From: Clavibacter sp.
GTDB lineage: Bacteria > Actinomycetota > Actinomycetes > Nanopelagicales > Nanopelagicaceae
Direction: 5' to 3'
DNA: 64,000 bases
Assembly: GCA_003569145.1 (NCBI GenBank)
Contig: BGOH01000004.1
Location: forward strand, 1-64,000
Below the pieces are notes generated by a model. That model was not told where the DNA came from. It searched no databases and worked only from the letters and a program-made list of their open reading frames with translations. A program made the position numbers and the translations under genes. Positions 24,511 through 34,784 of this stretch are shown piece after piece (within the stretch, counting starts at the first letter, position 1; every line of letters begins with the position of its first letter).

Positions 24511-25191
24511 TTAGATAAATTCACTTCTTAGATCAGAGCTAATCGGGCTATTAACTAATATGGCAGTGACAATGATTAAGAGCATAAAAATGATAAGTAT
24601 TGAAACTCTTTTGCCAACTCGCTGCGGAAGGCCCCCAATCTTGCTATCTCTATCTTCGCCTAGATCTTTTAAAACATTGGCAAAGTGAAATGCAACTCCA
24701 AGAAGAGAGCTAGTTGCCAAGACCCAGAGTGGAGGATCTCTATCAACAGCATAGAAAATACTTGCTGGAAGCGCTGCAAGGGCGATGAAGTAAACCAGAG
24801 GAGAGGTAATGCGGAATTTAAAATAGAAGTTATAGGCAATACCGCAGCCAACACCTAGAAGATAGACCGCGCCACCTTTAAGCCCAAGTGGTCCAAGTAA
24901 GTTAGCAAGCAGCGCAATGGGTAGGAGGATAAATGTGGCCTTCTTTAGATCTTCAACCTGTAACTGGCCACTTACTAAAGGTTTATTTACTCGGTTATGT
25001 TTTAGGTCATCTTGATAGTCATAGATGTCATTACTCCAGCCAATTAGAAGCTGGCCTAGAAAGACGGTGAAAGCAATTAGATAGGCCGGCCCCTCCCACC
25101 AGAGCCGCGCAGCAAGAAGGAAGGAGATAGAGGTAATAAGCATTGTTGGGCCGAAGTGAGCGGCTATGGCATATGCCTTCAGCGATTTCAT
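24511..25191 (-). CDS. UbiA-family prenyltransferase
   Basis: A 226-residue membrane enzyme with about seven hydrophobic segments. The first Asp motif is SNDIYDYQDDLKHNRVNKPL (residues about 53-72) and the second is DLGEDRDSKIGGLPQRVG (about 172-189). Both are diagnostic for transfer of a prenyl group from a diphosphate to an acceptor. It is somewhat shorter than the usual 280-300 residues. The acceptor (quinone, chlorophyll-like, lipid) is not readable, and no quinone or carotenoid genes flank it. Start ATG 25191. Confidence 0.85.
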   Translation of the reverse strand: MKSLKAYAIAAHFGPTMLITSISFLLAARLWWEGPAYLIAFTVFLGQLLIGWSNDIYDYQDDLKHNRVNKPLVSGQLQVEDLKKATFILLPIALLANLLGPLGLKGGAVYLLGVGCGIAYNFYFKFRITSPLVYFIALAALPASIFYAVDRDPPLWVLATSSLLGVAFHFANVLKDLGEDRDSKIGGLPQRVGKRVSILIIFMLLIIVTAILVNSPISSDLRSEFI

Positions 25192-25248
25192 TTCCTAATA
25201 GTGTCATATAAGTTGGCTCTTCTTTGATATGGGGTTAGATTCTCTATT

Positions 25249-25694
25249 GTGATGAAGGTTAGGCAGATCGCTAGCTCTGATTACGACCAATGGCTGAATT
25301 TATGGTGTGGATACTTGGAGTTCTATAAATCTGAAGTAAGTGATGAAATAACAGCTAATACTTGGCGTGAACTAAATGATTCAAAGAGTTTAATTACAGG
25401 ATTTGTTGCAGAAATTGATTCCACAGTTTGCGGGATAGCCCATTGTTTTCTCAGACCATCTACATGGCACAAGGTTGGCTATCTATATCTAGAAGATCTC
25501 TTTGTTGATCCAAAGTATCGCGGGTGGGAGTTGGTAGAGCGCTTCTGGAAAAGGCTGCAGAATATGGAAGAGAAATTGGAGCTGAGAAGCTTTATTGGAT
25601 TACTAAGGAAGATAATACTCAGGCTAGAGCTCTATATGATTCATTTGTAAAAGGTGCATCAAGTGGGTTTATCCAGTATGAATACCCATTATGA
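25249..25694 (+). CDS. GNAT-family N-acetyltransferase, frameshifted
   Basis: The frame starts at GTG 25249 (or ATG 25252), seven bases after TAGATT, so it is likely leaderless. It encodes the GNAT core up to LYLEDLFVDPKYRG. One base is missing near 25523, in a GGG run. With it restored, the acetyl-CoA loop reads RGxGVGRALLEKAAEYG and continues LYWITKEDNTQARALYDSF to TGA 25694, about 148 residues. The uncorrected frame stops at 25650 with a nonsense tail. The acyl acceptor is unknown. Confidence 0.85.
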
Positions 25695-25708
25695 AATCGG
25701 TTAATTAA

Positions 25709-26776
25709 TTGGCAAATCTATTTGATCCATTAACGCTTCGAAGCGTAACTTTTCAAAATAGAGTCTGGGTCTCCCCTATGTGTCAGTACTCAGCAAATGA
25801 TGGGCTGATTTCTCCTTGGCACCATGGCCATTTAATGGCATTCGCTACTGGAGCACCTGGCTTAGTAATGGCTGAAGCAAGTGGTGTGGTTATGGAGGGG
25901 AGAATCTCTATTGGTTGTCCCTCACTTGAAAGTGATGAGAAGGTAAATGCCTTTAAACCTATTAATGATTTTGCAAAATCTTTAAATGTGAAGATGGGAA
26001 TTCAATTAGCTCACGCTGGACGCAAAGCTTCAACGATGCTTCCTTGGGATGATCATCGAATCGCATCCATTGAAGAAGGTGGCTGGACTCCAGTCTCAGC
26101 ATCTCCGCTTGCCTATCACGGCATGCTTGAGCCCCATGAACTAACAGTTGCTGAGATAGCAGAGCTAGTTAAGGCGTTTGCAAGCGCTGCAAAAAGATCT
26201 GTGGCAGCAGGCTTTGATTTAGTTGAAATTCATGCCGCCCATGGCTATCTATTTCATCAATTCTATTCGCCTCTTTCTAATCAAAGAAGTGATATCTACG
26301 GCGGCTCTTTTGAGAATCGAATCAGATTCTTACTTGAAACAATTAAGGCAGTAAGAGCAGTGATTCCTGATTCCATGCCGTTATTTGTTCGCATTAGCGC
26401 AAGTGATTGGGTTGAGCAGGGCTGGAGTATTGAGGAATCTATTGAACTCTCAAAGCTTATGAAGGAGCTAGGTGTTGACCTGGTTGATGTTTCAAGCGGT
26501 GGAAATCTTCATAACGCGCCAATAAAGGCAGTTCCTGGTTTTCAAGTTCCTTTTGCGCAAGCAATAAGGCAGGGAGCAGATATTCCAACATCAGCAGTTG
26601 GATTGATAACCGGGGCTAAACAAGCAGATGAGATCATCTCATCAGGAAAGGCTGATGCAGTATTTCTTGCAAGGGCGATGATTAGAAATCCGAGATGGGC
26701 AATGGCAGCAGCTGAGGAACTCGGGGTAAAGATTGACTGGCCGTTGCAGTTTGATCGGGGAAGAACGCTTACTTAA
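25709..26776 (+). CDS. Old-yellow-enzyme-family NADH:flavin oxidoreductase (YqjM/NamA-like)
   Basis: A 355-residue TIM-barrel FMN enzyme. YqjM-class features are VWVSPMCQYSA near residue 20 (redox-sensing Cys), QLAHAGRKAS near residue 95, EIHAAHGYLFHQFYSPLSNQR near residue 175 (in part) and late SAVGLITG and ADAVFLARAMIRNP. It reduces activated C=C bonds of enals, enones or nitro compounds with NAD(P)H. The start is TTG 25709, directly after an in-frame TAA, with no better codon nearby. It follows the acetyltransferase gene by 14 bases. Confidence 0.93.
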   Translation: MANLFDPLTLRSVTFQNRVWVSPMCQYSANDGLISPWHHGHLMAFATGAPGLVMAEASGVVMEGRISIGCPSLESDEKVNAFKPINDFAKSLNVKMGIQLAHAGRKASTMLPWDDHRIASIEEGGWTPVSASPLAYHGMLEPHELTVAEIAELVKAFASAAKRSVAAGFDLVEIHAAHGYLFHQFYSPLSNQRSDIYGGSFENRIRFLLETIKAVRAVIPDSMPLFVRISASDWVEQGWSIEESIELSKLMKELGVDLVDVSSGGNLHNAPIKAVPGFQVPFAQAIRQGADIPTSAVGLITGAKQADEIISSGKADAVFLARAMIRNPRWAMAAAEELGVKIDWPLQFDRGRTLT

Positions 26777-26778
26777 AG

Positions 26779-27246
26779 TTAGCGATTGCGGTGCGCTGAT
26801 TTAGATAAGAAGATTGCAAATACCAAGGCCACCACAATTAGTGCATTAAGGCCCATTTCAAAGATTGATCTTTCAAATGCAGTGTCACTCTTTCCAGATT
26901 CCAGAGTAAGAGATGCGCCGACAGTAAGAATGTGCCGGACAGCGGCGATGACTCCAATAATCAAGAACTTATCTAATTGATATACGCCATCTGTGAAGCG
27001 AGAAATAACAGTCCTTAAAATCTCAAGAATAATTACGATAAATAGAATGTCATTTACGCCTTGAATCATTCCATTTGGGAAGAAAGGCTGAGTTTCAATT
27101 AGCCTCTTGCCGCTATAGAAGAATGCGCCTATCCCAATTCCTAGAAGCGATATTGCCAAGATCGCGTGAAATACATCTTCAACTACATCTACATACTTGG
27201 CAGGGATTATTGATTTTTCGCCATCTTGTGATTCATTTTGAGCCAT
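26779..27246 (-). CDS. PsiE-family membrane protein
   Basis: A 155-residue protein with four transmembrane segments. It has the PsiE family pattern: VVEDVFHAILAI, IVIILEILRTVI, and FLIIGVIAAVRHILT with its conserved Arg/His. The family is named for phosphate-starvation induction in E. coli, but its biochemical role is unknown. It is divergent from the heliorhodopsin gene with a 95-base gap. TAATAC lies eight bases before the start. Confidence 0.8.
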   Translation of the reverse strand: MAQNESQDGEKSIIPAKYVDVVEDVFHAILAISLLGIGIGAFFYSGKRLIETQPFFPNGMIQGVNDILFIVIILEILRTVISRFTDGVYQLDKFLIIGVIAAVRHILTVGASLTLESGKSDTAFERSIFEMGLNALIVVALVFAIFLSKSAHRNR

Positions 27247-27341
27247 AGCAAACTGTATTACTGCTCATTGATGATGTCACCTCTATTTCGTGATTTTTAG
27301 GCGGCGTGTATGCCTGCGCCACTTAAACTAGAGAGTAACTT

Positions 27342-28115
27342 GTGCTTATGAGTAAAGAGATAACAATGCAGGGACTTCGTAAGGTAAACATCTTGGCAGG
27401 CCTACTCCATCTATTTCAGATGGCAGCTGTTCTTGCCCTAAGTAGTGATTTCGCACTTCCAGTAACAGCTACCTATATGGCAGGTCCTCCAGGATCTTCA
27501 TTTGCACCTTCAGTGATCTTATTTGAGACACCAATTGGGCTAACAGTTGCAATATTTCTTGGTTTATCTGCGCTAGCTCATTTCATTGTGGCTAGCCCTA
27601 AATTCTTTCCTCGCTATAGCGCAGGCCTTCTTGCCCAGCGTAATTACTTCAGATGGGTGGAGTACTCAATTAGCTCATCGGTAATGATTGTTTTGATTGC
27701 TCAAGTCACCGGAATTGCTGATATCACATCATTGATTGCAATATTTGGTGTTAATGCCTCAATGATTCTCTTTGGTTGGCTTCAAGAAAAATATGAAACC
27801 CCAGGAAATGGTGGTTGGTTGCCATTTATCTTTGGTTGTATAACTGGAATTATTCCTTGGGTTGCGCTGCTGTTTTATGTATTTTCAATTGGTGGGGTTG
27901 GCGAGACCTCCGCCCCAGCCTTTGTTTATGGAATTGTCCTAACTATCTTCTTATTCTTTAATTCCTTTGCTCTAGTGCAATGGTTGCAATATAAGAAGGT
28001 TGGTAAGTGGAGTGATTACCTAAGAGGTGAGCGCAGCTACATCACGCTCTCACTGATTGCTAAATCAGCTCTGGCTTGGCAGATCTTTGCCAACACGTTG
28101 ATTCCACCTATGTAG
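27342..28115 (+). CDS. Heliorhodopsin
   Basis: A 257-residue seven-helix retinal protein. Counting from GTG 27342, the key residues are His23 (AGLLHLFQ), His80 (LSALAHFI), Glu107 counterion (FRWVEYSIS) and Lys241 retinal Schiff base (IAKSALAWQ). This is the same numbering as the founding heliorhodopsin 48C12, and it favours the GTG over ATG 27348. TAGAGA lies seven bases before the GTG, so the message may be leaderless. The topology is inverted relative to type-1 rhodopsins (N-terminus inside). No pump motif is expected; a light-sensing or regulatory role is the family view. Its stop abuts the convergent DUF2256 gene. Confidence 0.97.
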   Translation: MLMSKEITMQGLRKVNILAGLLHLFQMAAVLALSSDFALPVTATYMAGPPGSSFAPSVILFETPIGLTVAIFLGLSALAHFIVASPKFFPRYSAGLLAQRNYFRWVEYSISSSVMIVLIAQVTGIADITSLIAIFGVNASMILFGWLQEKYETPGNGGWLPFIFGCITGIIPWVALLFYVFSIGGVGETSAPAFVYGIVLTIFLFFNSFALVQWLQYKKVGKWSDYLRGERSYITLSLIAKSALAWQIFANTLIPPM

Positions 28116-28253
28116 CTATTTGCCTGCTTTGCAGCGCTTAGAGCAATATTTAACACTGGACCAATCCCTGGCCCACTTCTTCCGCCATTCAAACTCAAGG
28201 CCGCAGCGTTGACATATCTTTGGCGGGAAACCGTTCTTGATCTTTGCTTTCAT
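28116..28253 (-). CDS. DUF2256-family small zinc-ribbon-like protein
   Basis: A 45-residue protein from ATG 28253. It has [21 protein letters not shown] followed by VKYCSKRCK (each in part), the DUF2256 pattern of CxxC and CxxxC around a basic Trp-Lys-Lys-Trp core. Four Cys suggest one zinc. The function is unknown. In my recollection the family is often found next to photolyase/cryptochrome genes. Here it lies tail-to-tail with heliorhodopsin, with no base between the stop codons. Confidence 0.9.
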   Translation of the reverse strand: MKAKIKNGFPPKICQRCGLEFEWRKKWARDWSSVKYCSKRCKAGK

Positions 28254-28328
28254 GGCGCAACGATTATGGCAGTTCCAATTTGAAGAATCCACTTAAAATA
28301 CTTCTTAGATTTGTGCTTTAATTCAATT

Positions 28329-28718
28329 ATGGAAAATGAAAACCTGGATACTCCAACTCCTGCCTCTGAGCAATTAGCTTCAGTTCAGGCACGCTTTGGC
28401 GCAGCTCTACTTGATGCCGCTCTTTTAGTGGTGACCTTAGTTATTGGCTGGGTGATCTGGAGCTTATATACCTGGCAAACCGGACAGAGCCCTGCCAAGC
28501 GGATCTTGAAGCAAGTAGTTGTTGATGCAAGTACTGGAGAGCGTTTCACTTGGGCAAGAATGGCGCTACGTGAATTTGCCGTTAAAGGCCTTGCTGGTCA
28601 ACTTCTCTCAGGTGCAACTAATGGAATTACTTTTGTAATTGATAGCTTATTTATATTTCGTAGTGATCGAAGGACCGTTCACGACTTAATCGTTGGAAGC
28701 AAAGTCATCCAACTCTAG
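28329..28718 (+). CDS. RDD-family membrane protein
   Basis: About 129 residues from ATG 28329. Features are ARFGAALLDAALL with its Arg/Asp, a transmembrane helix, TGQSPAKRILKQVVVD and a late FIFRSDRRTVHDLIVGSKV. These match the short single RDD domain proteins. RDD proteins are linked to ion exchange or membrane stress tolerance, but the role here is unknown. The frame is open upstream to 28311, but ATG 28329 gives the better family N-terminus. Confidence 0.85.
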   Translation: MENENLDTPTPASEQLASVQARFGAALLDAALLVVTLVIGWVIWSLYTWQTGQSPAKRILKQVVVDASTGERFTWARMALREFAVKGLAGQLLSGATNGITFVIDSLFIFRSDRRTVHDLIVGSKVIQL

Positions 28719-28720
28719 TT

Positions 28721-28846
28721 CTACTCGTTAAAGTCCCCGCCGCGGCCAGTAATCTTTGGCCCACGCTTAGTTGGGTGATCAAATCTGAATATGACCACGC
28801 CAACTAAGAGTGTGAATATCAAGAAGATCGCTACCGCTATCTCCAT
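28721..28846 (-). CDS. 41-residue single-pass membrane protein, coupled to the gene upstream
   Basis: From ATG 28846 it begins MEIAVAIFLIFTLLVGVVIF (one transmembrane helix), followed by RFDHPTKRGPKITG and an acidic end. The ATG lies two bases after the stop of the 124-residue membrane protein gene, so translation is probably coupled. The helix-then-basic-tail architecture and the coupling support a real gene. No family is recognised. Confidence 0.65.
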   Translation of the reverse strand: MEIAVAIFLIFTLLVGVVIFRFDHPTKRGPKITGRGGDFNE

Positions 28847-28848
28847 AT

Positions 28849-29223
28849 TTAAACCATTACCGCCCAAATAACTAGAGCGAAAATTGCTAGTCCAAGACCG
28901 ATAACTGCAATTGCTGTTAGTGATAGGAAGTCTCTTGATGAAGCAATCTTCTTTGTTAGGGCTGATGGATCTTTAACCTTACCCATATCAAGAAGTAGGG
29001 CCTCTGCCTCACGAATAACTGCATACTGGGAAACAATTGCAAGAAATCCAGTCACTGCTGCTACTGCAATTGTGAGATAACCAGCTGCATCGCTAGCTGT
29101 TGCAAAGGTTCCTTGGGCAGCAAGAACAAATACTGCAATTAATACTAAGGCTGGAGCTACTTGAGCCATGATTATCTGCATGCGCTTTTCGTTCCAGAGC
29201 TTTAATAGGGCTTTCTCATCCAT
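28849..29223 (-). CDS. Small membrane protein, paralogue of 19704-20081
   Basis: A 124-residue protein with four hydrophobic segments opening MDEKALLKLWNEKRM. It matches the protein at 19704-20081 in length, in the MDE..L...WN..R start, in an Ala-Pro before helix one, and in a central Ala-Val-x-Arg/Ala-Ala-x-Arg helix. A purine-rich AAAGAAG element precedes ATG 29223. The function is unknown; the 41-residue gene follows in the same transcript. Confidence 0.75.
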   Translation of the reverse strand: MDEKALLKLWNEKRMQIIMAQVAPALVLIAVFVLAAQGTFATASDAAGYLTIAVAAVTGFLAIVSQYAVIREAEALLLDMGKVKDPSALTKKIASSRDFLSLTAIAVIGLGLAIFALVIWAVMV

Positions 29224-29354
29224 ATTTTTCTTCTTTCTCTTTATTCAGGCTAGAGCCTGCTAGAAGCAGAGCCTAAGGCAGATTGCTTGAACGCGCAGAT
29301 ATTTTGACCCTGATGAGAGCGGCAATTAAATGCGTTTCAGCACAACCTGCTTAA

Positions 29355-31853
29355 TTAAGCGGTTGGAGCCTCTGCTAAATCTTCAGGAGAATCAGGAAGT
29401 GCTTCGCGGGCCACGCCTTTGAAGGTCAAAGTCTCTTTGCCTTCTTCTCCCTCAACATCGATAAGGATTATCTGGCCGCTCTTGATCTCACCAAAGAGAA
29501 TCTTCTCTGACAAGACATCTTCGATCTCTCGTTGAATTGTTCTACGAAGTGGACGAGCACCTAGCACTGGGTCATACCCGCGGTGGGCAAGTACTGCCTT
29601 TGCCTTTGAAGTCAATTCAATTCCCATATCTTTTGCCTTAAGGCGCGTCTCAAGGTTTGTAATCATCAAATCAACAATCTGAACAATTTCAACTTCAGAT
29701 AACTGGTGGAAGACGATTACATCATCGATGCGGTTGAGAAACTCTGGGCGGAAGTGATTCTTAAGCTCATCTTGGACCTTGTTCTTCATCCGCTCATAAT
29801 TTCCTAGAGCATCATTTACATTGGTAAATCCAAGAGCTAAGGACTTGGAGATATCGCGAGTTCCAAGGTTAGTTGTCATGATGATTACAGTGTTCTTGAA
29901 ATCCACTTGACGACCTTGGGCATCAGTTAGACGACCCTCTTCTAATACTTGAAGCAGTGAGTTGAAGATATCTGGGTGAGCTTTTTCAATCTCATCAAAT
30001 AGCACCACAGAAAATGGACGGCGACGAACCTTCTCAGTTAATTGGCCGCCCTCGTCATATCCAACATATCCTGGAGGAGCGCCAAAGAGGCGAGATGCGG
30101 TGTGCTTTTCAGAATACTCTGACATATCAAGTGCGATTAGTGCATCCTCATCACCAAAGAGGAACTGTGCAAGAGTTCTGGAAAGTTCTGTCTTACCAAC
30201 TCCAGATGGACCTGCAAAAATAAATGAGCCACCTGGGCGTTTAGGATCTTTGAGCCCTGCACGAGTGCGGCGAATAGCTTGAGAGAGAGCTTTAATTGCT
30301 TGCTCTTGGCCAATAACGCGCTTATGGAGTTCATCTTCCATCCGCAGCAAGCGAGATGTTTCAGCTTCAGTTAGCTTAAATACTGGAATTCCTGTTGCAG
30401 TTGAGAGAACTTCAGCAATTAACTCTTCATCAACTTCTGCAACTACATCGAGATCTCCGGCTTTCCAAGATTTTTCGCGCTCAGATTTCTCAGCCATTAA
30501 TTGCTTTTCTTTATCGCGCAGTGATGCCGCCTTTTCGAAATCTTGGCCGTCAATTGCTGATTCTTTCTCTTTTCTAACATCAGCAATCTTGTCATCAAAG
30601 GCGCGTAGCTCAGGAGGCGCGGTCATGCGACGAATACGTAGGCGAGATCCAGCCTCATCGAGAAGATCAATGGCTTTATCTGGCAAGAAACGATCTGCGA
30701 TGTATCGATCTGCAAGTGTTGCAGCAGCGACAATTGCATCGTCATTTATTGAAACTTTATGGTGTGATTCATAGCGATCACGAAGGCCTTTTAGAATTTC
30801 AATGGTGTGAGTAAGTGATGGCTCAGCTACTTGAATAGGCTGGAAGCGGCGCTCTAGCGCAGCATCTTTTTCCAAGTGTTTGCGATACTCATCAAGAGTT
30901 GTTGCACCAATTGTCTGGAGCTCACCGCGGGCAAGCATTGGCTTGAGGATGCTAGCTGCATCAATTGCGCCCTCTGCGGCTCCTGCGCCAACAAGTGTGT
31001 GAATTTCATCGATAAACAAAATAATGTCGCCTCTGGTGCGAATCTCTTTTAATACTTTCTTTAAGCGCTCTTCAAAATCACCGCGATAGCGAGATCCGGC
31101 AACTAGGGCGCCTAGATCTAGTGAGTAGAGCTGCTTGTCCTTTAGCGTCTCTGGAATATCGCCTTTAACAATGGCTTGAGCTAAACCTTCAACAACAGCA
31201 GTCTTTCCAACGCCTGGCTCGCCAATTAGCACTGGATTATTTTTTGTACGGCGGGAGAGAATCTGCATTACGCGTTCAATCTCTTTTTCACGGCCAATTA
31301 CTGGATCTAGCTTTCCTTCGCGCGCAGCAGTAGTTAGGTTACGACCAAATTGATCAAGGATTAAAGATGTGGATGGAGTTCCCTCTGCTGGTCCTGCCGC
31401 AACAGCTTCTTTTCCTTGATAACCGGAGAGTAATTGAATTACTTGTTGACGAACTCGATTGAGATCTGCACCAAGTTTTACTAGAACTTGCGCAGCAACG
31501 CCTTCTCCCTCGCGGATAAGGCCAAGAAGAATATGTTCTGTTCCAATGTAATTATGTCCAAGTTGAAGAGCTTCACGAAGTGATAGCTCAAGAACTTTCT
31601 TAGCTCTTGGAGTAAAAGGAATATGACCTGATGGTGCTTGCTGTCCCTGGCCAATAATTTCCTCAACTTGAGAACGAACTGCTTCAAGTGAAATTCCTAG
31701 AGACTCTAAACCTTTTGCAGCAACGCCTTCACCTTCATGGATAAGGCCAAGGAGGATATGTTCGGTTCCGATGTAATTGTGATTGAGCATGCGAGCTTCT
31801 TCTTGCGCCAGAACAACAACGCGGCGGGCTCGATCGGTAAAGCGCTCAAACAT
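29355..31853 (-). CDS. clpC: ATP-dependent Clp protease ATPase subunit ClpC
   Basis: An 832-residue AAA+ unfoldase. It has two N-terminal Clp repeats ([13 protein letters not shown] appears twice, at about residues 25 and 100), AAA-1 with Walker [14 protein letters not shown], and a UVR/middle segment with [19 protein letters not shown] (in part). AAA-2 has Walker [13 protein letters not shown], and the C-terminal D2-small domain is present. It delivers proteins to ClpP. AAGGAG lies nine bases before ATG 31853. As in other actinobacteria it lies downstream of the lysS region. The full length is intact. Confidence 0.97.
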   Translation of the reverse strand: MFERFTDRARRVVVLAQEEARMLNHNYIGTEHILLGLIHEGEGVAAKGLESLGISLEAVRSQVEEIIGQGQQAPSGHIPFTPRAKKVLELSLREALQLGHNYIGTEHILLGLIREGEGVAAQVLVKLGADLNRVRQQVIQLLSGYQGKEAVAAGPAEGTPSTSLILDQFGRNLTTAAREGKLDPVIGREKEIERVMQILSRRTKNNPVLIGEPGVGKTAVVEGLAQAIVKGDIPETLKDKQLYSLDLGALVAGSRYRGDFEERLKKVLKEIRTRGDIILFIDEIHTLVGAGAAEGAIDAASILKPMLARGELQTIGATTLDEYRKHLEKDAALERRFQPIQVAEPSLTHTIEILKGLRDRYESHHKVSINDDAIVAAATLADRYIADRFLPDKAIDLLDEAGSRLRIRRMTAPPELRAFDDKIADVRKEKESAIDGQDFEKAASLRDKEKQLMAEKSEREKSWKAGDLDVVAEVDEELIAEVLSTATGIPVFKLTEAETSRLLRMEDELHKRVIGQEQAIKALSQAIRRTRAGLKDPKRPGGSFIFAGPSGVGKTELSRTLAQFLFGDEDALIALDMSEYSEKHTASRLFGAPPGYVGYDEGGQLTEKVRRRPFSVVLFDEIEKAHPDIFNSLLQVLEEGRLTDAQGRQVDFKNTVIIMTTNLGTRDISKSLALGFTNVNDALGNYERMKNKVQDELKNHFRPEFLNRIDDVIVFHQLSEVEIVQIVDLMITNLETRLKAKDMGIELTSKAKAVLAHRGYDPVLGARPLRRTIQREIEDVLSEKILFGEIKSGQIILIDVEGEEGKETLTFKGVAREALPDSPEDLAEAPTA

Positions 31854-32013
31854 CAGTTCATCTCCTTATCGGACTTGCTAAAACGGACTGGCTCTAGCGT
31901 ATAAGAAGGCCTGAAACGATGCGACATCTATTTTCCTGCCCCCAAATCAGCGCTAGATATGGGAATCCACAGGGGCTATAACCGCCATATTTAGGTTTTT
32001 ATGCCCGAAAAGA

Positions 32014-32510
32014 TTAGAGAATCTTGAGCATTCTGGTGTTACCCAGGGTGTTGGGCTTCACACTCTCAAGGTCTAGAAACTCAGCAATACCTTCATCATA
32101 GGAGCGCAGCAGTTGCTGATAGACATCTGCCTCCACCGGAGTTCCTTGAATAACTTTAAAGCCATGTTGCGCAAAAAACTCTGTTTCAAATGTCAAACAA
32201 AATAATCTCTTCAAGCCTAGTGAATTAGCGCGATTAGTAATGGCTTCAAGAATCTGATTGCCAATCTTTTGTCTTCTAAATCCTTCATCAACTGCAACAG
32301 TTCTAACCTCTCCTAAATCCTCCCAGAGAACGTGAAGCGCTCCGCAGCCAATTACTTTTCCATCACTTTCTGCAACAAAAAACTCTTGAACATCTTCATA
32401 GAGCTTTACTGTATCTTTTGAAAGCAGGCGGCGCTGCAGAGCGTATTGATCAATAATCCTGCGAACAGATTTAACATCTGTTGTTCTTGCCGGCCGACAA
32501 TCACGCTCAT
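32014..32510 (-). CDS. argA: Amino-acid N-acetyltransferase, actinobacterial ArgA type, frameshifted
   Basis: The ATG at 32510 follows the lysS stop directly (TAAATG). One base is missing near 32497, after about five codons. The rest, in a single frame, reads RPARTTDVKSVRRIIDQYA, then QEFFVAES, GCGALHVLWEDLGEVRTVAV, LFCLTFETEFFAQHGF and SYDEGIAEFLDL. This is the single-domain GNAT N-acetylglutamate synthase known from mycobacteria, the first step of arginine biosynthesis. It is about 165 residues, the normal size. Without correction no in-frame start codon is available, so a sequence error is likely. Confidence 0.9.
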
Positions 32511-33997
32511 TTAATTATCTTCCGGCTTAACTAATGGAAAAAGAATTGTCTCTCGAATACCAAGGCCAGTTAAGGCCATCAGTAGTCGATCAATTCCCAT
32601 TCCAACTCCTCCCATAGGAGGCATGCCATGTTCCATAGCGCGAAGGAAATCTTCATCAACTTGCATTGCCTCTAGATCACCTTTTGCTCCGAGTTTTGCT
32701 TGTTCTATTAGGCGATCTCTTTGGATAACCGGATCAATTAATTCGCTATATCCAGTGGCTAATTCAAAGCCATCGATATAAAGATCCCACTTCTCAGCAA
32801 TTCCTTTAACGCTGCGGTGTTCTCGAACCAGAGGTGAGGTATCAACTGGAAATCCCATAACAAAGGTTGGGGTATTTAACTTGCCGCTATAGAAGTGTTC
32901 AAAGATCTCCTCAGCTAACTTGCCATGAATCCATGCTGGATCAACTTTTAGACCAGCTTTTTCAGCAATCTTTACTAGCTCTTCTCGGCTCGTTGCCGGA
33001 GTAACAGTTAAGCCTGCAGCATCTGAGATGGCGGTATAAAAATCTAGCTCTCTCCAATTCCCACCTAGATCACTAATTCGTCCATCATGATGTTCAACTT
33101 TATGGGAACCAAAGATGGCAAGAGCTGCGTTCTGGACTATTTCTTGGGTTAGAGATTTCATATTCTGCCAATCGGCATAGGCCCAATACATCTCAAGCAT
33201 TGCAAACTCTGGAGAGTGGCTTGAATCAGCTCCCTCATTTCTGAAATTTCTATTTATTTCAAAGACTTTTTCAATGCCACCTACCACGCATCTTTTCAGG
33301 AATAACTCAGGAGCAATTCTTAGATAAAGATCCATGTCATAGGCATTACTAAAGGTTTTAAAGGGCCTTGCTGCAGCTCCCCCATGCATGACTTGAAGCA
33401 TTGGAGTCTCAACTTCAATAAAGTCATACTTATCAAAGGTATCTCTTACTGACTTAAGAACTTTTGGCCTAATTCTTGCATTCGCTCTTGCTTCAGGTCT
33501 GACAATTAAATCTACATATCTTTGGCGAACCCGAGTCTCTTCATTGAGCGGGTTATGCTCATTTGGAAGTGGGCGTAGGGCTTTGGAGGCTAATTGATAA
33601 GAATTGGCAAGAATTGATAACTCGCCACGCTTTGAAGTAATTACCTCGCCAGTGACACTCACGATATCGCCTAAATCAATATCACTCTTCCAACTCTCTA
33701 GAACAGCTTCGCCAACTTTATCTAGCGAAAACATTGCTTGTAGCTCTGTGCCATCACCTTCGCGAAGAGTTGCAAAACATAACTTTCCGGTATCGCGTTT
33801 AAAATTATTCGCCCAGCTACGCTCTCGATTACTCCAGATGGGCTATCTGTTGCTAGATCTTTAAATCTCTCGCGGATTTCTTTTAATGAGGCTGTTCTAT
33901 TAACTGATACGGGATATGGGGCTATGCCACGGCCAAGCAATGATTCGCGTTTTTCGCGTCTAATTCTTAACTGCTCAGGAAGGTCATTTTCGGACAT
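32511..33997 (-). CDS. lysS: Lysyl-tRNA synthetase, class II, frameshifted
   Basis: The start ATG 33997 (MSENDLPEQ) lies 14 bases after the coaX stop. The N-terminal OB-fold frame breaks near 33798 after AGRIIL. Adding one A restores KRDTGKLCFATLREGDGTEL and continues through motif 2 (FEINRNFRNEGAD) and motif 3 (GMGIDRLLMALTG) to 32511, about 496 residues. The enzyme is essential, so the break must be a sequence error unless another copy exists. The actinobacterial coaX-lysS order is kept. Confidence 0.95.
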
Positions 33998-34010
33998 AGT
34001 GCCGATAAGT

Positions 34011-34784
34011 CTAACCATTCCTCTCGTGCACAAGACGTAGGCCAATCAGGGTTAAATCGGGTTGGTGATAATCAATTGTCTCTGAAATTCCCAGCACCAA
34101 TGGCGCTAAACCACCAGTTGCTATCACTGAGATCTTCTCGTTATCTGGATAGAGCGCATCTAGCTCATCACTAATACGAGCAACAAGGCCATCTACTTGG
34201 CCTGCAAAACCATAGATAGTTCCGGATTGAAGCGCCTCTACAGTGTTTTTGCCAATCACTGACTTGGGTTTAACTAATTCAACTTTTCTTAACTGCGCAG
34301 CCCTTGATGCAAGAGCCTCAACAGAGATCTCAATTCCTGGAGCTAACGCCCCACCTAAGAACTCACCCTTTGGTGAGACGACATCAAAGTTAGTAGAGGT
34401 TCCAAAATCAACGACGATACATGCGCCCTGGTTATAAAGCGTATGAGCAGCAAGAGTATTTACGATGCGATCAGCTCCAATTTCCTTTGGATTATCAACT
34501 AGAAGCGGTACTCCAGTCTTTACTCCTGGCTCAATAATGGTTGTTGGTAGATCTTGAAAGTGGCGATTAATCATCGATCTTGCTTCCCTAAGTACTGAGG
34601 GAACTGTGGAGCAGATTGAAAGGCCGCTTAACTCATAGCCAGTAATTAGAGAGCGATATTGCAACCATAATTCATCGGCAGTATCTCTAGCATCAGTCTT
34701 AACTCGCCAAGTATCAATCATCTTTTCTTTGGAAAAGATTCCAAGAACGGTATTGGTATTGCCGATATCAATAGTTAATAGCAT
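34011..34784 (-). CDS. coaX: Type III pantothenate kinase
   Basis: A 257-residue ASKHA-fold kinase. It opens with LLTIDIGNTNTVLGIF (phosphate-binding Asp) and has IGADRIVNTLAA, IVVDFGTSTNFDVV and GGALAPGIEIS, the three CoaX motifs. It phosphorylates pantothenate, the first step of CoA synthesis. ATG 34784 directly follows the nadC stop. The preceding panC supplies its substrate in the same operon. Confidence 0.96.
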   Translation of the reverse strand: MLLTIDIGNTNTVLGIFSKEKMIDTWRVKTDARDTADELWLQYRSLITGYELSGLSICSTVPSVLREARSMINRHFQDLPTTIIEPGVKTGVPLLVDNPKEIGADRIVNTLAAHTLYNQGACIVVDFGTSTNFDVVSPKGEFLGGALAPGIEISVEALASRAAQLRKVELVKPKSVIGKNTVEALQSGTIYGFAGQVDGLVARISDELDALYPDNEKISVIATGGLAPLVLGISETIDYHQPDLTLIGLRLVHERNG

